NCBI GenBank assembly: GCA_041859945.1
Contig: JBFLGC010000025.1
Span: 1-38,639, forward strand
DNA from: Tetragenococcus sp041859945
Lineage (GTDB): Bacteria; Bacillota; Bacilli; Lactobacillales; Enterococcaceae
DNA length: 38,639 nucleotides
Reading direction: 5' to 3'
Positions within the stretch are counted from its first letter, which is position 1. The number at the start of each line of letters is the position of its first letter. Of the stretch, positions 30,838 through 38,639 are shown piece after piece. The notes under the pieces are model-generated. The model was given only the letters and a program-made list of their open reading frames with translations. It made no database searches and was not told the origin of the DNA. Made by a program: the position numbers and the translations under genes.

Positions 30838-32169
30838 TCATTCAGAGCATTTTAGCAATGTCCCAGCTGCCTTTGCCGGCAAGCTCACCGTAGCGAGTTT
30901 TTCTTTATTCAACGTGATTGCAAGCTTTTTTTCTTCTTGACTATCGTTAAATAAAACCACGACCAAGGAACCATCCTTATTTTCAAAAGCCACGTTCTTC
31001 ACGGTCTCACTTTGCGAAGTGACCAGTCGTTGTGCCTGCGGTCTGACATATTTACTAAAATGCGCGAGACCATAATAATCCAAGCTATACGCATATTCCG
31101 AAGTCTGTTGGTCGATTTTGAGCAAGCCACGGCAGGTAGAGCGACCAAAACCGGGGACAGTTGGGCCATTGTTTTCATCTAAGGCCATGTTCCACAAGAT
31201 AAAAGAACGCGAGCCATTACGTAGGATGTCGATCCCTTGCCGCATCAGATTAGAGAAAGCTGGCTCAAAAGCCAGGATCCACTCTCCGCCCGATCCTTCG
31301 GTAAAATGAATCTCTTTTTCTGGGAAGGCGGCCGCCACACGCGTTTGCGCTTTAGCCTGACCACCATACCAATGCCAAGCGATCCCATCAAACGTAGTGG
31401 GAGCGGCATCCAGTAAGTCAAACGCATAATCAAGACGATCCCAATTATGATCATAACCAAAAATCTTGGTGGCAAGTCCGGCTTTTAAAAACGCGGGCCG
31501 TAAGTAGTTGCCTACAAAAAGACTTTCTTCCGCGGCTGGCAAAAACATCCCCGGATAGTTTTTAGGCTCAAAAAGTGGTTCATTTTGCGGCGTCACCGCA
31601 TAAATTTCGACCCCCGCCGCTTGATAGGCTTCGATAAATTTAACAAAATACTGGGCGTAAAGGGCATAATACTCTTTCTTCAAGCGCCCGGTGACCATTT
31701 TACGACTGTCTTTCATCCAACCCGGCGCACTCCAAGGCGAAGCAAAAACTTTCAATTCCGGGTTTAATTTCTGGGCCCATTTAGTGAGCGGCAGAATGCT
31801 TTCATAGTCATGGGCGATCGAAAAGTCAGCCAAGGAGTCATCTGTCGCCCCTTCCAACTGATCATCATAACTATAGATCGTCCGCGCATAATCAGAGGCG
31901 CCCATGGGATTACGTAAAAGCGACAGGCCGATCCCATTTTGGGGGTCAAAAAGCTGCGTCATCACTTTCTCTTTTTCGGATTCACTTAGTTTTTTATCGA
32001 TCAAAAAAGCCGCAGAGTCAGTAAATGAAGCACCAAAACCGTCGATTCTCTGACCTTTTTTGCTGGGATCGATTGCGATTGTTTCGTTTATTTTTGATAG
32101 GTTTTCAATGATCGTTTCTTCTTGAAACATCTTTTCAGGATCGGTACTCGTAAAAAAATGAATAGTCAT
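30838..32169 (-). CDS. glycoside hydrolase family 30 enzyme
   Basis: A 443-residue retaining beta-glycosidase of GH30 (glucosylceramidase-like). It has the start motif QRIDGFGASFTDSAA, a (beta/alpha)8 barrel, the acid/base glutamate in VTPQNEPLF, the nucleophile in HFTEGSGG, and the C-terminal beta domain that family members carry. There is no signal peptide, so it works in the cytoplasm on imported oligosaccharides. GH30 includes beta-glucosidases, beta-1,6-glucanases and beta-xylosidases; the exact substrate is not evident. The ATG directly abuts the TAA of the YesL-like gene, so translation is coupled. Confidence 0.92.
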   Translation of the reverse strand: MTIHFFTSTDPEKMFQEETIIENLSKINETIAIDPSKKGQRIDGFGASFTDSAAFLIDKKLSESEKEKVMTQLFDPQNGIGLSLLRNPMGASDYARTIYSYDDQLEGATDDSLADFSIAHDYESILPLTKWAQKLNPELKVFASPWSAPGWMKDSRKMVTGRLKKEYYALYAQYFVKFIEAYQAAGVEIYAVTPQNEPLFEPKNYPGMFLPAAEESLFVGNYLRPAFLKAGLATKIFGYDHNWDRLDYAFDLLDAAPTTFDGIAWHWYGGQAKAQTRVAAAFPEKEIHFTEGSGGEWILAFEPAFSNLMRQGIDILRNGSRSFILWNMALDENNGPTVPGFGRSTCRGLLKIDQQTSEYAYSLDYYGLAHFSKYVRPQAQRLVTSQSETVKNVAFENKDGSLVVVLFNDSQEEKKLAITLNKEKLATVSLPAKAAGTLLKCSE

Positions 32170-32793
32170 TTAAGCGGCTCCTTTCTCAATAGATAAACGT
32201 TCCTGCAAGCGTTCATCACAGAAAGCATATATTTTTTCTTGTAATAACATGGGCAGGCTGATACCTAGAAATAACCACAAAAACAGTAACTTCGGTAAAA
32301 ATATCGGAATCAAAAACGTGCTTAAAAAGAGGGCCATACCAATGCAAAAATAGCCAGTATATTTAATCGTGATAAAAGTACTGTAAGAAAGCAAGGCGCG
32401 TCCTTTTGTTAACTTGTGATGAGCGACTGTCAGCAATAAGTTACTTGAAAAAAGTAGGACCGCAGCCAATAATAACAAGCTTAAAAAAAGCAGGGGCGTC
32501 TGATAGATCACAAAAGTCAGACTGGCACCAACTCCTAGTATGACAACGAGCAATCCTTCTATTTTGATACCACGCCAACAATTAGCTTGAAATTTTTCCC
32601 AAAAAGAACCGAGGATCGCCTTATTCTCACCTAACTTTTGTGTTGCCAAAAGTTCATAACCTGTGATCATCACACTAGCAATCGTCACCAGTGGCAGACT
32701 AGCTAATAAAATGAGAACGTTCAGGAGCAACAGTTCATAAAGCTGACTCAAGAAATGATAGAACCCCCCATTTAGATCGAATACTTTTTTCAT
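32170..32793 (-). CDS. YesL-like (DUF624) membrane protein
   Basis: A 207-residue protein with about five transmembrane helices, of the DUF624/YesL family. These proteins are regularly encoded with LplABC-type importers and glycosidases in Firmicutes, but their role is unknown. Hydrophobic segments lie at about residues 22-45, 75-95, 98-120, 140-160 and 165-185. I use the second of two adjacent ATGs because GAGG is only 2 nt before the first. It lies between the binding-protein gene and the GH30 gene. Confidence 0.82.
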   Translation of the reverse strand: MKKVFDLNGGFYHFLSQLYELLLLNVLILLASLPLVTIASVMITGYELLATQKLGENKAILGSFWEKFQANCWRGIKIEGLLVVILGVGASLTFVIYQTPLLFLSLLLLAAVLLFSSNLLLTVAHHKLTKGRALLSYSTFITIKYTGYFCIGMALFLSTFLIPIFLPKLLFLWLFLGISLPMLLQEKIYAFCDERLQERLSIEKGAA

Positions 32794-32819
32794 CATGACC
32801 TCTACTTTCCAAGCATCTA

Positions 32820-32858
32820 TTTTCTCATGAAGGCATTTGGTATGTCTTCATGAGAAAA
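32820..32858. other. stable hairpin between binding-protein and YesL genes
   Basis: A perfect 13-bp stem (TTTTCTCATGAAG and its complement) with a 13-nt loop, without a T tract on the coding strand. Such hairpins after a binding-protein gene often protect upstream mRNA and lower downstream expression. That is an inference. Confidence 0.7.
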
Positions 32859-32869
32859 AGGTGTCGCAC

Positions 32870-34513
32870 TTATTCAATTCCTAATTTTTCTTTGTTTTCA
32901 GCCATTTTTTCGTCCCGGACTTTCACGATATCGTCCCAACCATTTTCATCTAAAAATGATTTATATTCATCTAAAACTTGATCGAACTCATCCTCGGAAC
33001 CAGAACGGATCAAGCTGACTAAAGTCGTATACCATTCTGTGTTGATGGCCGATAGATTACGTGCTTCCTGGGTCCCGGTATCCGGATCGGTATTTTCCAA
33101 AATAAAGTGTGGATATAGCTTGCCTTCACCCCATTGCCGCGGTTGGATCAAAGCCGGTGTCTGGGTGCTATCACTAGCCATGGCTTGATATTTATCATGA
33201 CCAAAGAAGATGAATTCACTTAAACGATATTCTTTTTTAAAGCGGTCAGATTCATTGTCCTTCATTTGTTGAACTTCTGGTAATAATTCGATCTTGCCAT
33301 CAGCATCATATTGGAACGTTTCGCCTTCCACGCCAAACGTTGTTAAGAGGCCACCATATTCGCTTTGTAAGTAAGTAAAGATTTGCATCGCTTTAGCCGG
33401 TTCTTTACAGGTTTTACTAATGTAATTAATCATCCAACCCGTGATCCCACTTTGATTGAGTTTAGGCTCATTGCCTTGGCTACTTTGCGGACCATCGATA
33501 CCGATATATTGACCATCAGGATTTTCTGTCAACCAACCTTGCATAAATCCGCTCATTTGGGCAGTCCCACTAGCCATGATCGTGGCGTATTGCCCTGATT
33601 TAACTTTTTCTTCAAAGGCCGTGCCATCATCTGAAAAACTATCATCAGAGATATTCCCATCTTCATGCGCTTGACGTAACGTTTTTAGCCAACTCAAATA
33701 TTCTTCATCTAAGTTCCGATTATAAAATTTCCCATCAGTTGTTTCTAAATCGACACCCAAGAAGTCTTGGAAAACGTCGCCTAGAGAGCCCGCCCCATCA
33801 CCAAACGCATTGAAACCAAACGGGATCAAATCAGGATATTTTTCTTTGATATCTTTCAAAGCTTGTAAAAACTGCTCTGGATCACCAAAATCAGGTTCGC
33901 CAATGGCTTCGTAGACATCTTTACGGATCAAAAAGTTGGTGTTAGCTGGGATCAGACCACTCTCGTAGTCGGCAGCTGTATTGGAGTAATCGGGATAGCC
34001 ATAGGTTTTGCCATCGTCTAATTGAAACCAATTCATCGTATCTTCGGCGGCCACTTCATTCCAATAAGGATCATATTTTTCAGCGAGATCATCGAGTGCA
34101 TAAGCCCAAGAATTCGCTTTTTGAGCCACTTGTGAGTTAGAATCAAAAATCGTCACAATGTCGGCCATATCATTACTTGAAAACATTGTATTTAAATTCG
34201 TATCGTCGCCTTTGATGAAGTTGATCTTGATGCTCAGATCTTTTTCCATTTGCTTGGTCACGATATCATTGCCCCATTCATCGTTCCACCAGTCGGCATT
34301 GACATACCAAGTGAGTTCTGTGACATCTTCTTTGGTATCCAATTGCCAGGCGGGTTTACTAGCATCTAATTCATAACGATCGGAAATATCGATGTCAACG
34401 GACTTCTCTTTTTTGCTACTTTCTTTACCACTATCATCACCACTACTACAAGCCCCCAACAGGATCGTAGCACCAAGCAGAGCGACACTACCAAAAAGCA
34501 TTTTGTGTTTCAT
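32870..34513 (-). CDS. extracellular solute-binding lipoprotein, LplA type (second copy)
   Basis: A 547-residue sugar-binding lipoprotein. The signal peptide ends in a lipobox LGAC with the lipidated cysteine at residue 22, followed by a Ser/Asp/Lys linker. It shares architecture and segments with the lipoprotein at 19602-21248 (LTWYVNADWW versus LKWYVNFDWY; LASEYGTMVATFGIEGET versus LQSEYGGLLTTFGVEGET), so the two are paralogues, clearly diverged. AGAGG precedes the ATG. It is followed by a stable hairpin. Confidence 0.9.
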   Translation of the reverse strand: MKHKMLFGSVALLGATILLGACSSGDDSGKESSKKEKSVDIDISDRYELDASKPAWQLDTKEDVTELTWYVNADWWNDEWGNDIVTKQMEKDLSIKINFIKGDDTNLNTMFSSNDMADIVTIFDSNSQVAQKANSWAYALDDLAEKYDPYWNEVAAEDTMNWFQLDDGKTYGYPDYSNTAADYESGLIPANTNFLIRKDVYEAIGEPDFGDPEQFLQALKDIKEKYPDLIPFGFNAFGDGAGSLGDVFQDFLGVDLETTDGKFYNRNLDEEYLSWLKTLRQAHEDGNISDDSFSDDGTAFEEKVKSGQYATIMASGTAQMSGFMQGWLTENPDGQYIGIDGPQSSQGNEPKLNQSGITGWMINYISKTCKEPAKAMQIFTYLQSEYGGLLTTFGVEGETFQYDADGKIELLPEVQQMKDNESDRFKKEYRLSEFIFFGHDKYQAMASDSTQTPALIQPRQWGEGKLYPHFILENTDPDTGTQEARNLSAINTEWYTTLVSLIRSGSEDEFDQVLDEYKSFLDENGWDDIVKVRDEKMAENKEKLGIE

Positions 34514-34534
34514 TTTGTTTTCCTCTTTTCTTTT

Positions 34535-35419
34535 TTATTCTTTCACAGCCCCAACCATCATGCCCGCAATGAAATGCTTTTGAAGCAGGGGATAAATCAC
34601 TAAAATTGGGATCGTCGTGACAACGATCGTCGCTAACTGGACGCCCTTTGTTGTCGTTTGGGCGACCGCCGTACCGATATTTTGCATGCCTTGCGTTTGT
34701 GATTGAACAATGATTTCATAAAGTTTCATTTGCAAAGGATACAAGGTCTTATCCGTAATATATAATTTAGCTGTCATAAAATCGTTCCATTGGTTGACAC
34801 CATTGAACAAAGCAATCGTCGCTAAGGCCGGTTTAGACAAGGGAAGATAAATCTGTAAAAAGATCCGCCATTGCCCCGCTCCATCCATCATAGCCGATTC
34901 TTCCAATGACGGCGGTACATCTCTAAAAAAGTTCATCAAGATGATCACATCGTAATAACTCAGTAAAGCAGGAATGATGTAGACCCAGAAACTATTGAGC
35001 ATATCTAATTCCCGTAGTAACAAATACATCGGAATCATGCCGCCGGAAAAGAACATGGTGATGATGCCCATGGCTGAATATAATTTGCGTCCTTTTAGAT
35101 TGGCCTTACTCATGGCATAAGCCATCATCGCGCAAAAGAAGACATGGGTGATAACGCCTATGACCGTCTTTGATATCGAGATGAAAAAAGCCCGATAAAT
35201 CGAGTGATCTCTAAAAACGGCCCGATAATTTTCAAGCGAAAATTCCTTTGGCCAAAAGATAAAATCTCCCTTAGCTAAAGCTTGACCCGAGGCAAAAGAC
35301 GATACCACGATATTCCATAAAGGAACCACGATCAGTAAGGTAAAAATCGATAAAATGATCACATTGACGACATCAAAGACCCGGCTGTCGGTATCTTTCT
35401 TCATTGTTTTTCGTTCCAT
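34535..35419 (-). CDS. oligosaccharide ABC transporter permease, LplC/YtcP type (second copy)
   Basis: A 294-residue CUT1 permease with six helices and EAA motif EESAMMDGAGQWRIFLQIYLP. It is a paralogue of the permease at 18678-19550. AAGGAGG precedes the ATG. It begins 12 bp after the other permease and ends 21 bp before the binding-protein gene. No ATPase is in this operon either. Confidence 0.9.
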   Translation of the reverse strand: MERKTMKKDTDSRVFDVVNVIILSIFTLLIVVPLWNIVVSSFASGQALAKGDFIFWPKEFSLENYRAVFRDHSIYRAFFISISKTVIGVITHVFFCAMMAYAMSKANLKGRKLYSAMGIITMFFSGGMIPMYLLLRELDMLNSFWVYIIPALLSYYDVIILMNFFRDVPPSLEESAMMDGAGQWRIFLQIYLPLSKPALATIALFNGVNQWNDFMTAKLYITDKTLYPLQMKLYEIIVQSQTQGMQNIGTAVAQTTTKGVQLATIVVTTIPILVIYPLLQKHFIAGMMVGAVKE

Positions 35420-35431
35420 TATTTTCCCTCC

Positions 35432-36385
35432 TTACAAGACCGACTGATTGTCGTTGATCCGCTTGGTAAATTGATTGGATAGAACCAACAAGATAACTGA
35501 AATGATCGAGACACCCAGACCGACTGCGGTGGCGTAGGAAAAGTCACCTTGGGCGATCCCCATACGATACACGTAGGAGTTGATGACTTCAGCCTTTTTT
35601 TGGTTCTGATTATTCATCAAAACCATCGTTTGATCCAAATTCGAGCCAAAGAGCCCACTGATGTTTAGGATCAAATTCAAGCTCACGATGCCTTTTAACA
35701 TCGGCAAAGTGATTTTAGTGATTTGTTGAAAACGCGTGGCTCCATCGATCTTCGCTGCTTCATAATAAGTTGGATCAATCTTAGACATAGTCGCTAGATA
35801 CAAGATCGTGCCCCAACCGGTATTTTTCCAAATATCAGAAATAACGGCGATCCACCAATATTTATCGGCTGAGAGCAAATAATTTTGGTGTTTGACCTGA
35901 AAACCCAGTCCAGCTAAGATCGTATTTAGTAAACCAGTCGTCGATAGCCAATTGATCAACATCCCACCTAAAACGATCCAGGATAAAAAGTAAGGCATAT
36001 ACGAAATCGTTTGAACGATCTTTTTAAAAGGCCCTTGACGCAATTCAAAGATCAAAATAGCGAGAATGATCGGTAAGACAAAACCAATCAAAAGTTTCAA
36101 AGAACTGATCCCCAAAGTGTTAACTACCGAATGCCAGAAAAACTTGTCATTTAAGATAATCCGAAAATTATCTAAGCCGACCCATGGTGCGGTATCCATG
36201 GTATCAATGACCGTGTATTGCTTAAAAGCGATCGTGAGCCCATAGATCGGGATGAAATTAAAGATGATCATAAAAATAACGGCTGGCCATACCATTGTTT
36301 GTAACTCCCACTGCTCAAAGAATTCTGTGAACCATTTCCACAGCTTATTCTGAGAAGCCTGTGGCCGTTTCTTGGTTGCTTCCAC
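35432..36385 (-). CDS. oligosaccharide ABC transporter permease, LplB type (second copy)
   Basis: A 317-residue CUT1 permease with six helices and EAA motif YYEAAKIDGATRFQQITKI. It is a paralogue of the permease at 17701-18660. The start codon is GTG, 7 nt after GAGGGGG. It heads the operon permease-permease-lipoprotein-YesL-GH30. A LacI-type operator overlaps its promoter region. Confidence 0.9.
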   Translation of the reverse strand: MEATKKRPQASQNKLWKWFTEFFEQWELQTMVWPAVIFMIIFNFIPIYGLTIAFKQYTVIDTMDTAPWVGLDNFRIILNDKFFWHSVVNTLGISSLKLLIGFVLPIILAILIFELRQGPFKKIVQTISYMPYFLSWIVLGGMLINWLSTTGLLNTILAGLGFQVKHQNYLLSADKYWWIAVISDIWKNTGWGTILYLATMSKIDPTYYEAAKIDGATRFQQITKITLPMLKGIVSLNLILNISGLFGSNLDQTMVLMNNQNQKKAEVINSYVYRMGIAQGDFSYATAVGLGVSIISVILLVLSNQFTKRINDNQSVL

Positions 36386-36408
36386 GTTGTTTCCCCCTCA
36401 AAAATTTT

Positions 36409-36437
36409 TTAATACCGTTTTCAAATCTAACAGGCAA
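36409..36437 (-). promoter_or_regulatory. promoter of the second importer/GH30 operon
   Basis: TTGCCT (36432-36437) and TATTAA (36409-36414) are 17 bp apart. The -35 lies inside the extended operator palindrome. Confidence 0.5.
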
Positions 36438-36439
36438 AA

Positions 36440-36455
36440 ATAAAAACGTTTTTAT
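36440..36455. promoter_or_regulatory. LacI-family operator, importer operon 2
   Basis: ATAAAAACGTTTTTAT, identical to the sites at 17626 and 37609. Here it is the centre of a longer near-perfect palindrome of about 37 bp with outer arms AACAGGCAAAA and its complement, overlapping the -35. Confidence 0.85.
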
Positions 36456-36592
36456 TTTGCCTGTTTATTCAGGCTTAGCATAGCTCTTCGTGACTTGTTC
36501 AGGGCTCAAAGTCAACTTCTCAGAAATTTAAGTAACCCTTAGCTAAGAGCATACCCTTTTAGGTAGTTGCTCCGCGCCTAGTACCTATCTCA

Positions 36593-37597
36593 TCATTTTT
36601 CATTTCTTTTGACAGAGTCTCCCTCGATCAATTGGCCCTGGACTTCAAAGCCTCGACCGACCGTCTTGCCATGGATCAAATCGACCAAATGCCGGACCGC
36701 AAGCTTGCCTTGTTCTTCGATCGGATTTTTGATCGTCGTCAGGCGCGGTTCAAAGTATTCCAAGAGATCGATCCCATCAAAACCTACTACACTAAAGTCA
36801 TTAGGCACCTGGTAATTTAATTCCTTTAAGCCTTTAATAACGCCGATCGCACTCAAATCGTTACCGGCTAAAATAGCGGTTGGCCAAATGCCCTGATACT
36901 CTTTTACAAACTGTTGAATTGCGCGATGTGCCGCCTCTTCTTCAAACTTTCCGTCTAAAATCAAGCTCTCATCAAGGGGAATAGCAGCTTCTTTAAGCGC
37001 TGCGCAATAACCCGCCAACCGCTCATCACTATCGTAAACACCGTTGAAGCCACTGACAAAGGCGATCCGTTCATGTCCTTGACCTAGCAAATATTCCGTC
37101 GCTTTTTTCCCCGTCTCAAAAGAATCAAAAACCACACTGCCAACAGTCGGTCGCGCCGTTTTCCGATCGATAAATACAGCACTGATCTCTTCATGAACGA
37201 TGGCTTCAATATCTTGTTCAGCGATCAGATCTTCAAAGCCAATGATGCCATCAACGACATTGCCCATGATGCTATTTATAATGATCTGTTTATCAGTTGT
37301 AATAAAAACATTGATGCCATAGCCAAGGGCTTCTGCTTCCTTGGCAATTGCCTCTACCAGTGGGCTAAAATAAGGGCCGCTGATCGAATTAGTATAAAAA
37401 CCCAACATTTTCGTCTGGCCAGACTTTAATTGTTTACCCATCATGTTGGGAACATAATGCAGACGTTTGGCAGCGTCGACCACGCGCTCTTTGGTTTGAG
37501 GTTTGACGACATCGACATCGTTTAGTGCTTTTGATACTGTTGCTATCGAAACTCCGGCTTCTTTAGCCACATCACGTATCGTTACTCTATTTTTCAT
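36593..37597 (-). CDS. LacI/GalR-family transcriptional regulator
   Basis: A 334-residue repressor. Residues 1-50 carry the LacI helix-turn-helix (IRDVAKEAGVSIATVSKAL) and hinge; residues 60-330 form a periplasmic-binding-protein-like effector domain (LGFYTNSISGPYFSPLVEAI, GFDGIDLLEYFEPRLTTI). I start it at MKNRVTIRD, after GAGGA; an in-frame upstream TTG would read through the operator. It faces the same way as the importer/GH30 operon and has an identical operator before its own gene, so it probably autoregulates. Confidence 0.92.
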   Translation of the reverse strand: MKNRVTIRDVAKEAGVSIATVSKALNDVDVVKPQTKERVVDAAKRLHYVPNMMGKQLKSGQTKMLGFYTNSISGPYFSPLVEAIAKEAEALGYGINVFITTDKQIIINSIMGNVVDGIIGFEDLIAEQDIEAIVHEEISAVFIDRKTARPTVGSVVFDSFETGKKATEYLLGQGHERIAFVSGFNGVYDSDERLAGYCAALKEAAIPLDESLILDGKFEEEAAHRAIQQFVKEYQGIWPTAILAGNDLSAIGVIKGLKELNYQVPNDFSVVGFDGIDLLEYFEPRLTTIKNPIEEQGKLAVRHLVDLIHGKTVGRGFEVQGQLIEGDSVKRNEK

Positions 37598-37608
37598 TCT
37601 ATCCTCGC

Positions 37609-37624
37609 ATAAAAACGTTTTTAT
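37609..37624. promoter_or_regulatory. LacI-family operator before the regulator gene
   Basis: ATAAAAACGTTTTTAT sits between the predicted transcription start and the Shine-Dalgarno of the LacI-type gene, a position suited to autorepression. Confidence 0.82.
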
Positions 37625-37635
37625 TTTGTAAATAA

Positions 37636-37664
37636 ACAATATATCAAATCGTTTTCATTTGCAA
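37636..37664 (-). promoter_or_regulatory. promoter of the LacI-type gene
   Basis: TTGCAA (37659-37664) and TATTGT (37636-37641) are 17 bp apart. ATGAAAACGATTTGA within the spacer matches the CcpA cre consensus at all but one fixed base, a possible catabolite-repression site. Confidence 0.5.
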
Positions 37665-37763
37665 GCTTTTCCTCTTTTAATGGTACCTGTGCCCTATCTA
37701 TGGAACATATTCTCGTCATGGTACATACCGTGCCATTTTAATGCTAAATTGGCCTAAGTCTAC

Positions 37764-38351
37764 CTATTTCTTTTGCATCACATCGATCTTGGTTAATTCA
37801 TAGCGCGCGATCTTTAAATAAAAGAACAGTGGCGCACTAATACCCAGCAAAACCATTAAAATGGGAAATTTTTCATAGGTCAGCGTGTAAACGGCCATAA
37901 AAATCAAATACACCAAACATTCTTTCAGAAAGATAACAATCGAAAAAACAAAACTCTCGCGAAACAATAACCAGTACTGCTTGCCATAATGACCAATATC
38001 TTGTAAGACATACAGATTGATATTGTAAGTTACTAAAAACAAAGCAAAGATGAAGAAAATAAATTTTGCAAAAAGCGATTGACTCAACATCGGTAGGATG
38101 CCTAGACAAAATAAAAGCGAAAAAAGTGTGACCAAACCAAGTGGGACCGTAGTCTTAAAAGACTTTTTCAGGTGTTTAAAAAAGTCTGAAAAATTACTTT
38201 CACTTGCGTTGATCAAAATATGGACCAGACTTGAAAAAGCTGCTGGAATCGTTACAATAACTAAACTAACGATTGAAAATACCAGATTTGTCCAGATTAT
38301 TTTGACCAGTTGAACAGTAAAACGATAAAATTTACTATCGAGGGAAAACAT
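37764..38351 (-). CDS. DUF624-like membrane protein
   Basis: A 195-residue membrane protein with about five hydrophobic segments (about residues 14-40, 68-90, 94-118, 128-152 and 155-180) and the N-terminal pattern of YesL-like proteins (FSLDSKFYRFTVQLVKIIWTN). It resembles the DUF624 protein at 32170 in topology and size but is diverged, so the family call is tentative. AAGGAA precedes the ATG. It lies upstream of the LacI-type gene on the same strand, 125 bp from its promoter. Confidence 0.65.
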   Translation of the reverse strand: MFSLDSKFYRFTVQLVKIIWTNLVFSIVSLVIVTIPAAFSSLVHILINASESNFSDFFKHLKKSFKTTVPLGLVTLFSLLFCLGILPMLSQSLFAKFIFFIFALFLVTYNINLYVLQDIGHYGKQYWLLFRESFVFSIVIFLKECLVYLIFMAVYTLTYEKFPILMVLLGISAPLFFYLKIARYELTKIDVMQKK

Positions 38352-38408
38352 AGGAAATTCCTTTCTCTTGAGGTGCTTATTTGTGAAACGACTAGCCCAC
38401 AGTCACTT

Positions 38409-38555
38409 GCTACGATTCACGACCGACTCATTTTCTCCACTACGAGATAGGCTTACTTAAGGTCAGCCGTGAGCCCAAAGTCTGTCCCACGGCTGACAAA
38501 AGTAGCAGGCACATTTGTGTAAGTGTAGCGTTCAAATTGGACCATGAAATGTAGC
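38409..38555. mobile_element. 147-bp short copy of the inverted-repeat element
   Basis: The left end GCTACGATTCACGACC (38409-38424) and the reverse complement of the right end, GCTACATTTCATGGTCC (38539-38555), are imperfect inverted repeats. Bases 38438-38471 are identical to 22853-22886. A perfect 10-bp stem GTCAGCCGTG/CACGGCTGAC (38462-38497) forms its centre. Compared with 22824-23291, the middle is missing. The remaining 38556-38639 shows nothing recognisable. Confidence 0.65.
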
Positions 38556-38639
38556 GCTGATTTAACTGTGATTTTCAGTCCTTTATCAAGCTTCTTGAAA
38601 GTAAAACCGATGGGTGAGCGGTAACTTTTCACTACTTGT

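Overview
The window looks like a chromosomal segment of a low-to-mid-GC Lactobacillales member, most likely an Enterococcus. The reasons are the ddl-murF-cshA and tdk-prfA-prmC-sua5 neighbourhoods, strong AGGAGG ribosome binding sites, LplABC-type sugar importers without their own ATPase, and a CIRCE heat-shock operator. The species cannot be fixed from the sequence alone. Most genes are on the minus strand and most are core housekeeping genes.

Layout. 1-5.1 kb: RNA helicase cshA, murF, ddl and a YaiI/YqxD protein. 5.1-8.5 kb: a candidate small RNA, uridine kinase, a HAD phosphatase, an RsuA-type pseudouridine synthase and a TIM-barrel-like protein of unknown function. 8.57-9.7 kb: a 42-bp tandem repeat, then ribosomal protein L25/Ctc behind a long leader that holds both an attenuator-like fold and a small ORF ending in the L25 Shine-Dalgarno. 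9.7-12.9 kb: gcvH, an ArsC/Spx-like protein, rodA and an AI-2E-family permease. 13-15.1 kb: a type B carboxylesterase, tRNA-Thr(CGU) and a small DUF2187-like protein. 15.2-17.4 kb: upp and glyA. 17.7-21.2 kb: a first oligosaccharide ABC importer without ATPase (plus strand). 21.3-22.8 kb: a stand-alone enolase under a fluoride riboswitch. 22.8-23.3 kb: a 468-bp inverted-repeat element. 23.4-27.1 kb: sua5, a cluster of DnaA boxes, prmC, prfA and tdk. 27.2-29.1 kb: an acetyltransferase, a P-loop kinase and hsp20 with CIRCE. 29.2-38.4 kb: a carbohydrate-use locus (LacI-type regulator, second LplABC-like importer, YesL-like protein, GH30 glycosidase, SGNH and alpha/beta esterases, second DUF624-like protein), followed by a short copy of the inverted-repeat element.

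How parts work together. The same 16-bp palindrome (ATAAAAACGTTTTTAT) lies upstream of the LacI-type gene, of the second importer operon and of the first importer operon 19 kb away. One regulator therefore probably controls both importers and the GH30/esterase set. Oligosaccharides, perhaps acetylated, would be imported with an ATPase encoded elsewhere and then cut by cytoplasmic enzymes.

The strongest signals beyond ordinary annotation are the fluoride riboswitch on enolase, the DnaA-box cluster beside sua5 (the ywlC orthologue), the shared LacI operator, the structured RNA between udk and the YaiI gene, the L25 leader, and the inverted-repeat element found in two sizes.
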